Source of the DNA: Sacculina carcini
Lineage: Eukaryota > Arthropoda > Thecostraca > Sacculinidae
Length of the DNA: 64,000 nt
Direction: 5' to 3'
NCBI GenBank assembly: GCA_916048095.2
Contig: OU696573.1
Coordinates: 5,671,418 to 5,735,417, forward strand
Shown: piece by piece, positions 1 to 11,308 of the stretch
How the letters are laid out: each line of letters begins with the position of its first letter
Position numbering within the stretch: position 1 is the stretch's first letter
Notes under the pieces: model-generated
Told to the model about the DNA's origin: nothing
Seen by the model: only the letters and a program-made list of their open reading frames with translations
The model's database searches: none
Program-made: the position numbers and the translations under genes

Positions 1-19
1 TATTAAAATTCGCGCACGG

Positions 20-92
20 GACAAGATTCGAACCGCAAGCCTCTGACGCAAGATTTCAGCGCCTTAGCCACTGAACTACTCGAGATCTGAAA
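20..92 (-). repeat. tRNA-like sequence (Pol III A/B box-like) in P-repeat
   Basis: Read on the minus strand this segment has an A-box-like TAGTTCAGTGGCTAAGGC followed at tRNA-like spacing by a B-box-like GCGGTTCGAATC. A second copy lies on the plus strand at 8,945-9,012, in both cases beside P-like 5' sequence. It does not fold into a convincing complete tRNA and no acceptor stem is evident, so I read it as a tRNA-derived SINE head or a tRNA relic carried by the repeat, not as a tRNA gene. Confidence 0.5.
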
Positions 93-94
93 TG

Positions 95-690
95 ATTTCT
101 GTTATATATTGTAGCTAATGAGTTTCAAGCATCACTAATATATATTGCATAATCAATAACCTAATTTTTTGAACAATCAATTTAGAGGAAAAGCGAAACA
201 CTAGCAGCTCCAAAGCAAACAGCTAAACAGTGTTCACCTCCGTTGATTTATAACTATGATGGTATGCAAATATATATAAGACATATTTAACGAAGCCAAG
301 ACCACATGAGAAACGACCAGATGTACATATTTTAATGAACCTATGAACGTAACCAAACATCTGACCGCAGCAAAATGTCCAAGATGATGACATGCAGAAT
401 CATCCGAGTGAGGATCACAAAATGGCTGCGCAAATCACACTTGACACGAAATTTGACAAATTCGCACTCCACTCTAAACCACACTGAAGTGAAAATCACT
501 AAACACGTCAATTATCGCCAAGAATAGCACGTGATAAAACACTAAACACACGAGAGCACTAACCACGTGCGCTCGCTACCATGCAACTGCCATGCTGACA
601 GTTGAAAAAATTGTCCGCGCAGTGTGACGTGACGATGACGTCATACTTTCGTGGAAGGGCCTGTCAACGCCACCTAGATACAGGCAACGC
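95..690 (-). repeat. P-like element 5' end, copy a (outward end at right)
   Basis: About 560 bp of non-coding sequence matches, by eye, the 5' flank of the P-like transposon at 7,880-8,294 in the same orientation. It ends in the terminal motif ATGACGTCATACTTTCGTGG then GGAAGGGCCTGT. It meets an inverted copy at about 660-700, so two element ends lie head to head. No coding content. Confidence 0.65.
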
Positions 691-900
691 CACCTAGATA
701 CAGGCCCTTCCACGAAAGTATGACGTCATCGCCACGTGACAGTGACAAGTCTATTGTTTCAACTGTCAGCCATGCAGTTGCACGTTAGCGAGCGCACGTG
801 GCTAGTGCTCTCGTGTGTTTAGTGTTTTATCGCGTGCTATTGCTACTGAAATGATATGTGTGATATGTTGTCGCTAATGAGTTTAAAACACCAATCATAT
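684..900 (+). repeat. P-like element 5' end, inverted partner
   Basis: Starting with CAACGCCACCTAGATACAGG and CCCTTCCACGAAAGTATGAC, this is the reverse complement of the end at 560-680, giving a roughly 120-bp-armed palindrome centred near 680. It continues through the CACGTG-containing segment found at the other P-like 5' ends and breaks off where the next direct unit begins. Confidence 0.6.
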
Positions 901-1925
901 AAATATCTCAAAGTCAGTAACCTCAATTTAAACAATCAATTTCGACTAAAAGCGAAACACTAGCAGTTACACAGCTAAACAGTGCCCACCTCTGTTGATT
1001 TATAACTATTATGGTACGCAAATATATAACTACGTTGATAATACATGTTAACGAAGCAAAGACCTCATGAGAAACGAGCAGATGTACATATTTTACTGAA
1101 CCCATGAACGAAACCAAACCTCTGACCGCAGCAAAATGTCAAGGATGATGGCATGCAGAATCATCCGAGTGAGGATCACAAAATGGCTGTGCAAATCACA
1201 CTTGAGACGAAATTTGACAAATTCGCACTTCCCTCTTAATCACAAAGGAGTGAAAATCACTATACACGTCAATTATCGCCAAGAATAGCACGCGATAAAA
1301 CACTAAACACACGAGAGCACTAACCACGTGCGCTCGCTACAGTAGCAATAGCACGCAGTAGCAATCAATAACCTAATTTTAAACAATAAATTTAGACGAA
1401 AAGCGAAACACAAGCAGCTCCAAAACTTAACACCTAAAGAGTGTTCACCCCTTTTGATTTATAACTATGATGGTATGCAAATATATATAAGACATATTTA
1501 ACGAAGCCAAGACCACATGAGAAACGATCAGATGTACATATTTTACTGAACCTATGAACGTAACCAAACCTCTGACCGTAGCAAAATGTCCAGGATGATG
1601 ACATGCAGAATCATCCGAGTGAGGATCACAAAATGGCTGCGCAAATCACACTTGACACAAAATTTGACAAATTCGCACTTCACTCTAAACCACAATAAAG
1701 TGAAAATCACTAAACACGTCAATTATCGCCAATAATAGAACGCGATACAACCCTAAACAACGATATCACTAACCACGTGCGCTCGCTACAGTGCAACTGA
1801 ATTGACTGGCAGATGAAACAATACACGAACCACTTTGACGTAGGGATGACGTCATACTTTCGTGGAAGGGCCTGTAGTCTAGGTGGCATTGGGCCTGTAT
1901 CTAGGTGGCGTTGGCCCTTCCACAA
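900..1925 (-). repeat. two further direct copies of the P-like 5' region
   Basis: The approximately 440-bp unit present at 130-580 recurs at about 900-1,345 and 1,370-1,790, the second followed by the terminal motif with TGACGTCA at 1,850-1,925. Short open frames on the minus strand here (for example 923-1,117 and 1,719-1,955) have no recognisable product and lie inside the repeat, so I do not call genes. Confidence 0.6.
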
Positions 1926-2920
1926 AATTTGCATACCATCATAGTTATAAATCAACAGAATTGAACACTGCTTAGCTGTTTAGCTTTGGAGCTGCTTGTG
2001 TTTCGCTTTTCGTCTGATATATTGATGCTTTCTTGTTTGTGTTCATTATGATGTATTATCAGAAAATTCCTGAAGCTGTGTTCCCGGGTCCAAAAAGGAA
2101 TGACGACCGATAGTCTAAGTTCAGCATGTTCTCATTCCCAGAAGAGCAGGAATTACTATAAAGCGTGACATGGAAATATCCAAACACATCGGAGCATCTT
2201 CTATTATATTATCATCATAGAGATTGTGTGAATCACGATTAAATCAGGTATTGTTTTAAATTGTTTGTGTTTTTATGGAGAATAGACACAAAATCCAGTG
2301 TGCTAATGTTCGAATTTATTGATCATCGTACGGTCCGTCGCTCAAAGCTGTTCGTCCGTCGAGTATTGAAGGACAGAATGTTAAACTTATGCTGAATGCT
2401 AGGTGTGATTTTGCGGTGCTGGCTCTAAGATCATTTGGGTGGAAAAAATAATCCTGGTTTCTCTGAAAATACTGCTCATTATATTTAAATAATTTTGCGT
2501 TGGTGGACTATTTGTAATGTAATGACACCGTATAAAGACTCCAGGTTGAGAAATGCATATTCTCATCCGTTGACTGATACAGCTATGGATGCCAGGCATT
2601 TGTTTTTGGAGCGTTTAGTGAGATGGCTGGATGGATGAATGTCAGACAGGAATATGGTCGGTTTGACTAGAGACATTTTGGCTGTGTATCACACATCACA
2701 TATCACACAAGATATGCGCTCTGTGAGATCACGAAGTATTGTGCCAATGAGCTGGGATTGTCGTGCATTATCACATCGAATAATATTTATTTATATTGAT
2801 TTCATCAAGCAATATTGATTTTATCACTTCAGACAATATTTATTTGAAATATTTAATGTGTTCCGCGGAATACTTTCGTTTTATTTTTAAAGATGTTGCT
2901 GAACGTCTCATTCTGTGCTT
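1926..2920 (+). pseudogene. internally deleted P-like transposase relic
   Basis: Plus-strand derivative of the P-like transposon. After a short piece of 5' region (to about 2,030) there is a decayed THAP-domain exon (2,040-2,200; the string FSFPE remains readable) and then, without the middle of the gene, a decayed C-terminal half (2,300-2,790) aligning by eye to the minus-strand transposase at 3,681-4,519 (shared SLKAVRPS and LALRS strings). Many stops and frameshifts. At about 2,920 it abuts the 3' end of the long minus-strand copy. It can encode nothing useful and is best seen as a non-autonomous deletion derivative. Confidence 0.65.
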
Positions 2921-4521
2921 AGTGCGGGTGTTTGACTTTCATTCCGGCTCAATCAAGTTTGAAAATCATGTTAACAACATAAGAAGCTTCAAATTGCAAA
3001 TGGAAAAAACGAATATATTAAAAACAACATAGGCACATCACAGGCATACAACAACTACACACGAGACAACGTAGACAGTTTTCGTTTCAAATTTTTGGCA
3101 CAAATACATGAATTTTGATCGGAACAATAATTATTGAGAAGAACGTTCACACTCGCCCGCACAATTTTTTCTACAACTGAATCTAGCTTATGGTTGTTAA
3201 CACAATGCGAGGTATTAAAAATGATTCCGTGGTCATTGAGCTGCTGCAAAATGTGAAAAAAGAGCAATTTCCCTTTGCCTACCTACAGTCGAAAATTCCT
3301 TAAACTCAAAACATTGTTTAACAGTTAAATAAGAAAACATGACAATATTGTGGTGGTAAACTTTATACTCTAAGTTTCTAAGTACTTCTCTAAGTTTGCT
3401 ATTCTTCTCTATATCAATTGTGCACCAGTTGTAGCGTGGTACGTTCTGATTATTGTTCTCTGGTTAGGTTATTTTATCTATTTATTGTTTGCTAATTGTT
3501 TGTTTATATTTTACAGATCTGTTATCATTTAGTTGTGCAAAATGTTGAATAAAGCCTGAGCTGTGCTATTGTGTAATCTCTCGTTGGAACACAACAAATA
3601 TTAACAACGGTATCACTTGGATAAAATAAACATCCTCTATCTATACCTTTAACATAGGAAAAACGTTCTGGTGATATTGGTTAATTTTTTGTAGTCAAGA
3701 TAGTTTGGCATGAATCACACTGTTGTTCTTTTGAAATAGAATAGGAGCAATAGCCGGCTACATAAACAATGACAGGGAGATATTTATAACAATTTTCGCT
3801 ATCTGCACTACAAATATAAATAATAAAACCTTCGGCTGCCTGTCTTAATCTATCGGGATGGTATTCTGGTGAGCATGTAACATCTTTTAGTGTGATACTA
3901 CCTTTGAGCACGGGCAATTTTAAATCAATCAATGATCTTACTCTGATTATTTTTTCACACTCGAATAATTGACGGTTGGAAATGTTATATGTGCAACCTG
4001 ACAACCTCCTGTACTGACCAAACCGCTCCTCCAAACAATCCGTCTGAAACTTTCCTGGCAAAATGTACGACAAAACTAACTTATTTACACAATACTGCAT
4101 GATTTCACAAAGTGCATGCGTTGTGTGATACACAGCCATAAACGTTTCTTTAGTCATGCCGACCATATTGCTCCCTGACCTCCACTGATCCAACCATTTC
4201 AGAAAATGCTCCAAAAAATATGCCTAGCATCAGCAGCTGAACCAGTCAACGGATGAGCGTGAACATTTCTCAACCTCGAGCCTTTATATGGTGTCTTCAC
4301 ATTGCAAATAGTCCACCAACGCAAAATTATCTGAATAAAGTGTGCAGTGTCTTCAGCGCAATAAAGATTATTCGTAACACCCAATGATCTCAGAGCCTGC
4401 ACTACATATTCACTCATAACATTGAGCACAAGCTTAACATTCTGTCTTTCGATGTTGGACGGACGAACAGCTTTGAGCGACAAACCGTAAGAAAACATCA
4501 ACAGTGAACCAGCCTCCAACG

Positions 4522-4810
4522 CCAGGGTTCCTAACCGGTGGGTCGCGACCCTCAGGGGGGTCGCGAGGCCACTTCAGGGGGTCGTGAGAGCAGCCTGAAA
4601 ATATTTGCATCGGTCAAAATTAGCATTAAATTATTCTGTTTTTTCTTTGTATTTTCGAATACATTCAATAACGATGGCATTAAACTATTGAATGTGAGAA
4701 TAATTCAGTATAAAGGTGTTTTCATAACTTCTCTCATTTTTACTGGGGGGTCATGGAGCCCTCCGGATCTCTCCTGGGGGTCGCGGAGCGAAAAAGGTTG
4801 GGAACCCCTG
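4522..4810. mobile_element. hAT-type MITE with 8-bp TSD
   Basis: This 289-bp element has near-inverted ends (CCAGGGTTCCTAACC at left; reverse complement of the right end CAGGGGTTCCCAACC) with GGGTCGCG just inside each. It is flanked by a perfect 8-bp duplication CTCCAACG at 4,514-4,521 and 4,811-4,818. The CAGGG-type end and 8-bp TSD are the hAT signature. No transposase is encoded. It lies inside the P-like transposase frame, which resumes in the same frame on the other side. Confidence 0.85.
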
Positions 4811-6429
4811 CTCCAACGTATACAACTTCTCAACATTGTCGAATGAAGCAGACAACGACTTAGAAAAATCAGAAAAATGCGGGAATACAAAGGATTTGAG
4901 TGAATCCTTTTTGTTGAGCCAATTATTGCGGATGCATTTCGAAATATGCACCGAATCAAACATGAAAAACAGAGGTAGATCTTAGCTGACTGGATGCTGA
5001 TAAACAATCGACAGACGAGGTGGATTGGCAAACATCGACATCGCACTGCGATTAACAGAATGGTTATCAGAAATAACACAAATCACTTTGACTCCGAGAC
5101 TCTCCAATCCAACGATGACCTTACGAACATAATTATACAGAGTTTATCCTTTGAGAGTCATCACTGGCAGAATATGAACAACATCGTTATATGCACTCAG
5201 AACGCTAATTATCATGAACACACATGCAGTAGTTGCAACACCGCTCCCGTCAAAAGAGCGACCAACAATGTCGCCACATTTGTTATCCAAAGAAGGCTTC
5301 AAATAAATCTCGTCCATCAAGAGAGATACAACTTTATCCTCAGGTTCAAGAGAAGCAATCTTTTGTTTGATATAGCTCAAAAAAGACTCGGATTGCTATT
5401 TCATGGGGTCGGTGTTGAATGACATATTGATACGTGGAATGGTTGAATAGCATGGCAAGATTATGCTGCGTGAACGACGAACAAACTTATACGCACACGG
5501 AGACAGAGAATATAGCAGAGACGAGAAAACCGTGATGTCTGTTGAATACTTCAGTTGAGACTGCGTTACCAACCGCAGTTGCTCACATACAAACTCAATG
5601 ACACCTTCATGCTTGCATCCAGAACACAACAATGACCTCAGCAAGGTGACCACAAGCTGAATGATGGCAATGAAGTCAGTTGACTGCTGTTTGCACCTAT
5701 CGATACCAGAAACGAACGACAAAAGTGCACGCAGATTATCTACAGTACCGATAGTGGACGGAAAAACACTCGCATCAACCTTGTTCACTCTCACACCTTC
5801 GATCAACGCCGAAACAGACAAGTTACAATCGATAGAAACACAGTGCTGAAGTCTGACATCACAAGCGGTCACATGACAGATATTCACCGAGTTCGACGTT
5901 GAATCAATAAAATTCCAATGTTTGTCATCAACAATCTCATGCACTTTCAACTGCAATGAGGAGAAATTCTCGATTTTTCTAGCCTCTAGAAATTGTTCGT
6001 GCTCGGCGGCACTTGCTTTGATGACTACTTCAATCTGCTCTTCTTCACGTCGTTGTTTTTTGTCGCTGGGAGCCTGTCTTGAAGTCGACGGAGTTGACAA
6101 ATACGATGGCAAATTGGGAAATATGCACGGTATTGCTCCTTCTGCCAGTCTGATTTTAGACAGCGGTGCGACAATCTTCTTGCCAGTCGCTGGATCGACG
6201 GCTGAACGAAATTTCACCAGATCACACTCGCGAAAATGGAGGTGACATACCTGAAACGACCCAATTATCCGAGCATGACCAAATAGAGCTCTGTACCTAC
6301 TCTCTCTGGGATGAACAAATGTTTTATAGCAATATATGATTTAAGAGTGGATGTCACATGCTGTACGAAGCTAAATTTAATTATTAAAACGAGCATTAAT
6401 AAATATTAAGCACTTTATATTCAACTTAC

Positions 6430-6579
6430 TCTGATATACTTTGTTATTTCCATGTCACGCTTTATAGCCCTCTGCCATTTTTTGTTGAGTTCTTGGTCTT
6501 TTGGGAACGAGAACACGCTGACTTTATGTTCTGCGTCGTAGTTTCCTCTGCACCCCGGAACACAGCACTTCGAAGGCAT
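6430..6579 (-). other. THAP zinc-finger exon 1 and intron (6,251-6,429)
   Basis: The exon starts at the ATG at 6,577-6,579, giving MPSKCCVPGC, the C-x-n-C opening of a C2CH THAP finger, and FSFPKD. It ends at 6,430 before a consensus donor GTAAGT (6,424-6,429). The acceptor TTTCAG ends at 6,251, and the next exon opens at 6,250 with the CHLH that supplies the last Cys and His of the finger. Splicing the 179-bp intron therefore completes the domain. The upstream ATG at 6,639 is in frame but adds residues not seen in THAP proteins, so I prefer 6,579. Confidence 0.8.
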
Positions 6580-6639
6580 CTCTCCTGAGAATGCATGATA
6601 ACGAACATAAACAAGAAACCCAGCAAAATCAGACAACAA

Positions 6640-7880
6640 TGGGATACAGGAAAGTACGAAAGATTAACTATTTCTGTATCGAGGGAGATGGAAAGAAGGA
6701 AAATTGGATACATATATATAAGCTCTGAAGATGAAAACATGCCATTTGTTTGGCTGTCAAAATTTTAGATTTACTTGCTTACACATGTATATTGCTTACC
6801 AAGTTTACATTTGCTTGCTATTTATTGCCAACTTGTTCGCCATTGCTATTATATTATATTATGTGGTACTTCTATTGGAGCGTGGGATAGTACAAGTGAG
6901 CGCTTTATACTCGATACTGCACAGCAACACTTGTCAATACGCACGAGACAGGGAATATCATGTGATGCTTGCAGCGTGAGACAGCGTCATTTTCCCACGG
7001 TTGAGCTCAAGAGACGAATCAGTGCCCCCTTATACAGTCAGCAAATTATTCTCACATGTAGACGTGGACACTCACACACGTACAATGTTCACGCACACAC
7101 AGACATACATATTGACGCAAAGAAACAAGCTGAATCACGTGACACCTCGACATAGATGTCGAGGTGTCACTGTCATATGAAATAATCAACTCACTGTCAT
7201 GAAACATTTATGCAGCTCATAAATTAGATTGTCTTGTGGAATATAAATTCATGCATTAGCATTGTTTTGGCCTGTATTGGGATGCTTTCTGGTGTTTTGT
7301 TGTAGAAATGTCACCAAAACCTAAGAGGAGAAAAAGAGCTTTGTGGGCATCAACAAGAAGCAGCACAAGGATATTTTGGGTTACTTTTTCCTGAAAATAA
7401 GGACACTTTTTTCTATATTAAGGTTACTTTTTGAAAGCCCTAGTTATTACTGAAATAATTCATGGGGATGTGAACGCCAAAATTCAATAAACTGCAGCAC
7501 GCATACAGAAACAGATACACGTATACTAAATGAGGAGCGTGGGGTATCACTGTTTCACAAGACAGCACCATTCACCCAAAGATCACCCGATATCCGTCAC
7601 GTGATATCTACAATCCTCGTCAGCACCAAGCGAACACAACACTGTGAATTCAGCACCTTGCGAACACTGGGCACAATTCCAAGCTAGCAAATACAATACA
7701 AGACAATTAAGCCCACACATACTAAAACGAATCTCACTACAGTGATATATCCGTACCGCAAGTAGATTTCGAAGTCCTATAATATAAGCATTTCAAAAAC
7801 TGCATCCAAATATAATCTAGCTAGACGAAAATCGATGCTCAAACACTGTACAAACATTGGCTGCTCATATGAAAATATAT
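6640..7880. other. 5' leader region of the P-like element, no recognised gene
   Basis: About 1.2 kb upstream of the THAP exon. Plus-strand open frames at 6,731-6,979 and 6,775-7,155 are short, overlap each other and resemble nothing I know. A short inverted repeat GACACCTCGACA/TGTCGAGGTGTC is centred near 7,153. I see no other structure. Confidence 0.4.
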
Positions 7881-8294
7881 GGCCTTATTGGTATAACGTA
7901 TTTAACTAAGAAAAAACTACATAAATACGAATGGATGTACATATTTTACTGAATATATCCACTAAGCCGAAACCTCTGACCGCATCAATATGTCCAGGAT
8001 AATGCTGTCCAGAATCATCCGTGTGAGGAACACAAAGTGGCTGCACAAATCACACTTAACAAGAAATTTGACAAATTCGCACTTCACTCTAAACCGCACT
8101 GAAGTGAAACTCACTAAATACGTCAATTATCGCCAATACTAGCACGCGATAAAACACTAAACACACGAGAGCACTAACCACGTGCGCTCGCTAACGTGCA
8201 ACTGCATGACTGACAGTTGAAACAATAGACTTGTCACTGTCACGTGGCGATGACGTCATACTTTCGTGGAAGGGCCTGTATCTAGGTGGCGTTG
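7880..8294 (-). repeat. P-like 5' subterminal region and terminal repeat
   Basis: Subterminal unit also found three times in the first 1.9 kb and, inverted, at 8,411-8,900. The end contains the perfect palindrome TGACGTCA (a CRE/ATF-type site) at about 8,251, then GGAAGGGCCTGTATCTAGG and the outer GTGGCGTTG. An E-box CACGTG lies about 20 bp inward. These sites could be promoter elements of the transposase; that is inference. Confidence 0.6.
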
Positions 8295-8410
8295 CCTGTA
8301 TCTAGGTGGCGTTGGAAGGGCCTGTAGTCTAGGTGGCATTGACTGAAACGAACCCCAGCTTACTCTGACGTAGCGATGACGTCATACCTTCGTGGAAGGG
8401 CCTGTAGTCT
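8295..8410. repeat. stacked P-like terminal fragments
   Basis: Between the long minus copy and the next plus copy are two or three partial terminal repeats (CTGTATCTAGGTGGCGTTG, CTGTAGTCTAGGTGGCATTG, and a TGACGTCA end at about 8,371-8,400), as if elements had inserted next to or into each other's ends. Confidence 0.55.
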
Positions 8411-8944
8411 AGCTATTGTTTCAACGGTCAGCCATTGCAGTTGCACGATACCGAGTGTACGGAGTGAGCATTCGCATGTGTTCAGTATTTTCTCGCGTGT
8501 TATTCTTGGTGGTAATTGACGTGTTTAGTGAATTTTCACTGTGTGGTTTAGTGTGGTTTAGAGTGAAGTGCGATTTTTTTTCAGATTTTGTGTCAAGTGC
8601 GATTTGCGCAGCCATGTGTTCATCACTCGGGTGATTCTGCATATCATTATCCTGGAGATTTTGCTGCGGTTAGAGCTGCAGCTAGAGTGCGGTTGCTGCG
8701 CTTCGTTAAAAGTGTCTTATCGACATGGCTATATATCTGCATACCATCATAGTTATATTTCAACAGAGGTGGGCTGTTTAGCTATTTAGCTGTTACTGTT
8801 TAACTGTTTAGCTTCGAAGCGGCTACTGATTCGCTTTTCGTCCAAATTGATTGTATAAATTTAGGTTATTGCTTTTGAAATATTCATATTATTGGTGTTT
8901 GGAACTCATTAGCGACAATTTATCGCAGAAGTCATTTCAGCTCC

Positions 8945-9012
8945 CGAGTAGTTCAGTGGCTAAGGCGCAGAAATCTTGTGTCAGAGGCTGGCGGTTCAAA
9001 TCCTGATCCGCG
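8945..9012 (+). repeat. tRNA-like sequence
   Basis: Second copy of the tRNA-like segment at 20-92: TAGTTCAGTGGCTAAGGCG then GCGGTTCAAATCC. The B-box-like part departs slightly from GGTTCGAATCC. It lies 180 bp upstream of the THAP relic, and the region 9,020-9,190 after it holds nothing I recognise. Confidence 0.5.
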
Positions 9013-9189
9013 TGCGAATTTTTATACCCGGTTGAGTTTACTGGGATTGGAAGATTAGATTGGTTCACAGGGGGACGTGTCATATACTCATATAGTATGT
9101 TGTGCGCTTAAAATACCAATTAATATTAATCATAATAAATAATTTGAGCAATAACTTCAGGTAATATGAAAAGTTTATTTCATCACAGA

Positions 9190-10237
9190 GTTATTGATGA
9201 TTTCTTGCTTGTGCTCATTATGATATATTATCAGGAAATTCCAGGAGCTGTGTTCCGGGGTGCAAAAAGGATTACGACCGATAGTCTAAATTTAGCATGT
9301 TCTCCATCCCAGAAAACCAAGAACTACTATAATGCGTGCCAGGGAAATATCCAAGCACACCGGAGCACCTTCAATCATATTAGCATCATAGAGATTGTGT
9401 GAATCACGCTTAAATCAGGTATTGCTTCAAAGTCTTTGTGCTTTGTGGAGATTAGACACAGAATCCAGTGTAGTAATGCTCGAATTTATTGATCATTGTA
9501 CGGTCTGTCGCACAAATCTGTTCGTCCGTCGAGTATTGTAAGACAAACTATTAAAATTGTGATGAATGTTATTAGTGATTTTGCGGTGTTGGTTCTAAGA
9601 TCATTCGGTGCTCCAAATAATGCTGATTTCTCTGATGATATTGCTCATATTATTTAAATTATATTGTGTTGGTGGACTATTAACAATGTAATGACACCGT
9701 ATAGAGGCACCAAGTTGAGGAATGTTTATCCTCATCCGTTGAATGATTGCGCCATTGATGCCATACCTTAGTTTTGGAGCTTTTAGTGAGATGGTTGGAT
9801 TGATGAATGTCAGACAGGAATATGGTCGGGTTGACTAGATAGATTTTGGCCGTGTATTGCACAATATATGCGCTCTGAGAGATCACGAATTATTGTGTCA
9901 TGCCTTGATTTCATCAGGCAATATTGATCTTATCACATCAGGCAATATTCATTTGAAACATGTCTCGTGTTCTGCGGAATATTTATGTGATATTTTAAAT
10001 ACATTTGTTTTAATGCACGCAATGTATGTTGCCTAATGTCTCATCTTTCGTATGTGTGACGCTGTAATTTCACATTCTCATCATCCAATGATATGTTGCA
10101 GGTTATTGTTGTTTTTCAATTCTCAAAAACAGGATTGTGATTCATGTAAAAACATTTGGCTGCGCGAAATGAAACCATGTCATCCGAGCATTATTCATAT
10201 CTGAGAAAAATTGGTCGCCGAAGTCTATTCTAGTGAT
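9190..10237 (+). pseudogene. P-like transposase relic (THAP remnant plus C-terminal half)
   Basis: 9,190-9,410 is the THAP exon in decay (it reads EIPGAVFRGAK where the long copy reads CCVPGCRGN). 9,470-9,920 aligns to 2,300-2,790 and to the minus-strand transposase C-terminal half. 10,081-10,237 aligns to the VYVAGYCSYS/CDSC segment of the long copy. Stops are frequent. The frame resumes past the LTR array at 13,099-13,310. Confidence 0.6.
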
Positions 10238-10623
10238 GTTGATGTAAAAGAAACCAGAAACTAAAATATATTACAGACAGGCGCGCGTGGGCATCACCGC
10301 CCCACGCGCGCCTACCAGACGTCACACTCCGATCGCACCACAAACACGACTCTCGCTCACACCGTCACACACGGGAGCACAAACGGACACACACACACAC
10401 ACGCACAGTCCTCACGCACACCGCCACAACCAATCAGCGGCGAGCCGGTCAATCGCTCGCCGCCGCGGGTCATGCACACTTCATGAAACGCATACATACA
10501 AACACATCACCAAACAACGCAAACACGAACGCAAACGCGAATCACACACACACACACACACTAAACCACAGACACTCCAACGCGCTCACACACTCTCTCT
10601 CTCTCGCTCACAATCACACCACA

Positions 10624-11308
10624 CCTCCACCTGTTTTTACAGAAACATGAACTATAGAGCATACAATAAAAAAACGCATAACAAACAAACAAAAACAACT
10701 AAGCCCGACGACGGCCTCCACCAGACGCACACACCTTGGCTGCGGCGAAGCGCAACACGGCAGGCCCCAGCATCCTCCACGCTCCCGCCTCCGCCCGTGC
10801 TCTTCAGTGCTCCGCCGCAGCCTGCCGTCCTCTTCATCACCGGCTGCCGCGACAGGGCACAACACCTTGACCCCAGCATCCACCATGCTTCCGTCGACAC
10901 CGGTGCTCTTCAGCACCCTACCGCGACAGCCGTAACGTTGCCGCACATGCAGGCCACGCCGTCGTCTCAACTCCTTCGTTTTCTCATCCGGCTTCAGCAG
11001 CTCCTTTCTCGCACATGCCCTCCAGCACCAGCAGCCTCCACCAGCGATCTTCATTCTACCCGGCGACGAGTCCAACACCAGTGCAGGTGGGACGACGAGC
11101 AACCCTCGGCCACAGCTCCCCCGCAGCTTCCTGCCGGCACCATGCTCTCATGCCGTCCCCCTGCACACCAACCTGACACGCCGCCGAGCACCTCCACCAC
11201 GTCCTCCAGGCCGCTGCAAATACTGGAGGGCACTATCTCCGCTGCTGAAGCCGGGTCGCAGATAAACAATATTTCCAAATAAAAAACAAAAGGCCGAAAT
11301 ACCTTTTT
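10624..11308 (-). other. internal region 1 of the non-autonomous LTR element
   Basis: GC-rich, proline/serine/histidine-biased when translated. Long frames on both strands (10,287-11,282 plus; 10,614-11,102 minus) run into the LTRs and match no domain. It is about 85 percent similar by eye to internal region 2 (11,728-12,409), with stretches missing. I treat it as non-coding or as encoding an unknown product; no start is supported. Confidence 0.45.

Larger units (their letters stand above)
3055..6579 (-). pseudogene. THAP-domain P-element-type transposase, broken
   Basis: P-family transposases join an N-terminal THAP zinc finger (DNA binding) to an RNase H-like catalytic core. Here the THAP exon is 6,430-6,579; after an intron the body runs 6,250 to 5,147 in one frame with a single TAG at 5,396-5,398. 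It contains a P-type block ending FPNLPSYLS and the string LLMDEIYLKP expected around the first catalytic Asp. The same frame continues through two more stops (5,144-5,146 and near 4,983), past VISDN and KCIRNNWLN motifs, to the MITE at 4,522-4,810, then on to 4,199. An extra T in a homopolymer near 4,210 shifts the frame to 3,681-4,214 (ERFGQYRRLSG motif). A C-terminal piece with FNTSHC lies at 3,055-3,267. Family is clear; activity is excluded by the lesions. Confidence 0.85.
2920..8294 (-). mobile_element. P-like DNA transposon, long copy
   Basis: A roughly 5.4-kb minus-strand element. The right (5') end at 8,170-8,294 carries the shared terminal sequence with TGACGTCA and GGAAGGGCCTGT. 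It encodes a THAP exon, an intron, and a P-type transposase body ending near 3,055. The left side (2,920-3,050) is 3' non-coding sequence matching 13,500-13,560, and it is cut short at 2,920, so the 3' terminal repeat is missing. The transposase frame has several stops and one frameshift and is split by a MITE, so the copy is inactive. Related copies lie at 1,926-2,920, 8,411-13,670, 32,160-32,545, 39,710-40,062 and 44,000-44,390. Confidence 0.7.

Noticed and set aside
8945-9012. Functional tRNA gene
   Set aside because: A/B-box-like blocks but no convincing acceptor stem or cloverleaf; repeated with the transposon.
10287-11282. 331-codon plus-strand frame, Pro/Ser/His/Thr-rich
   Set aside because: It starts in the CA-rich LTR and crosses into the internal region of a non-autonomous LTR element; no domain, and the homologous internal at 11,728-12,409 does not keep the same frame.
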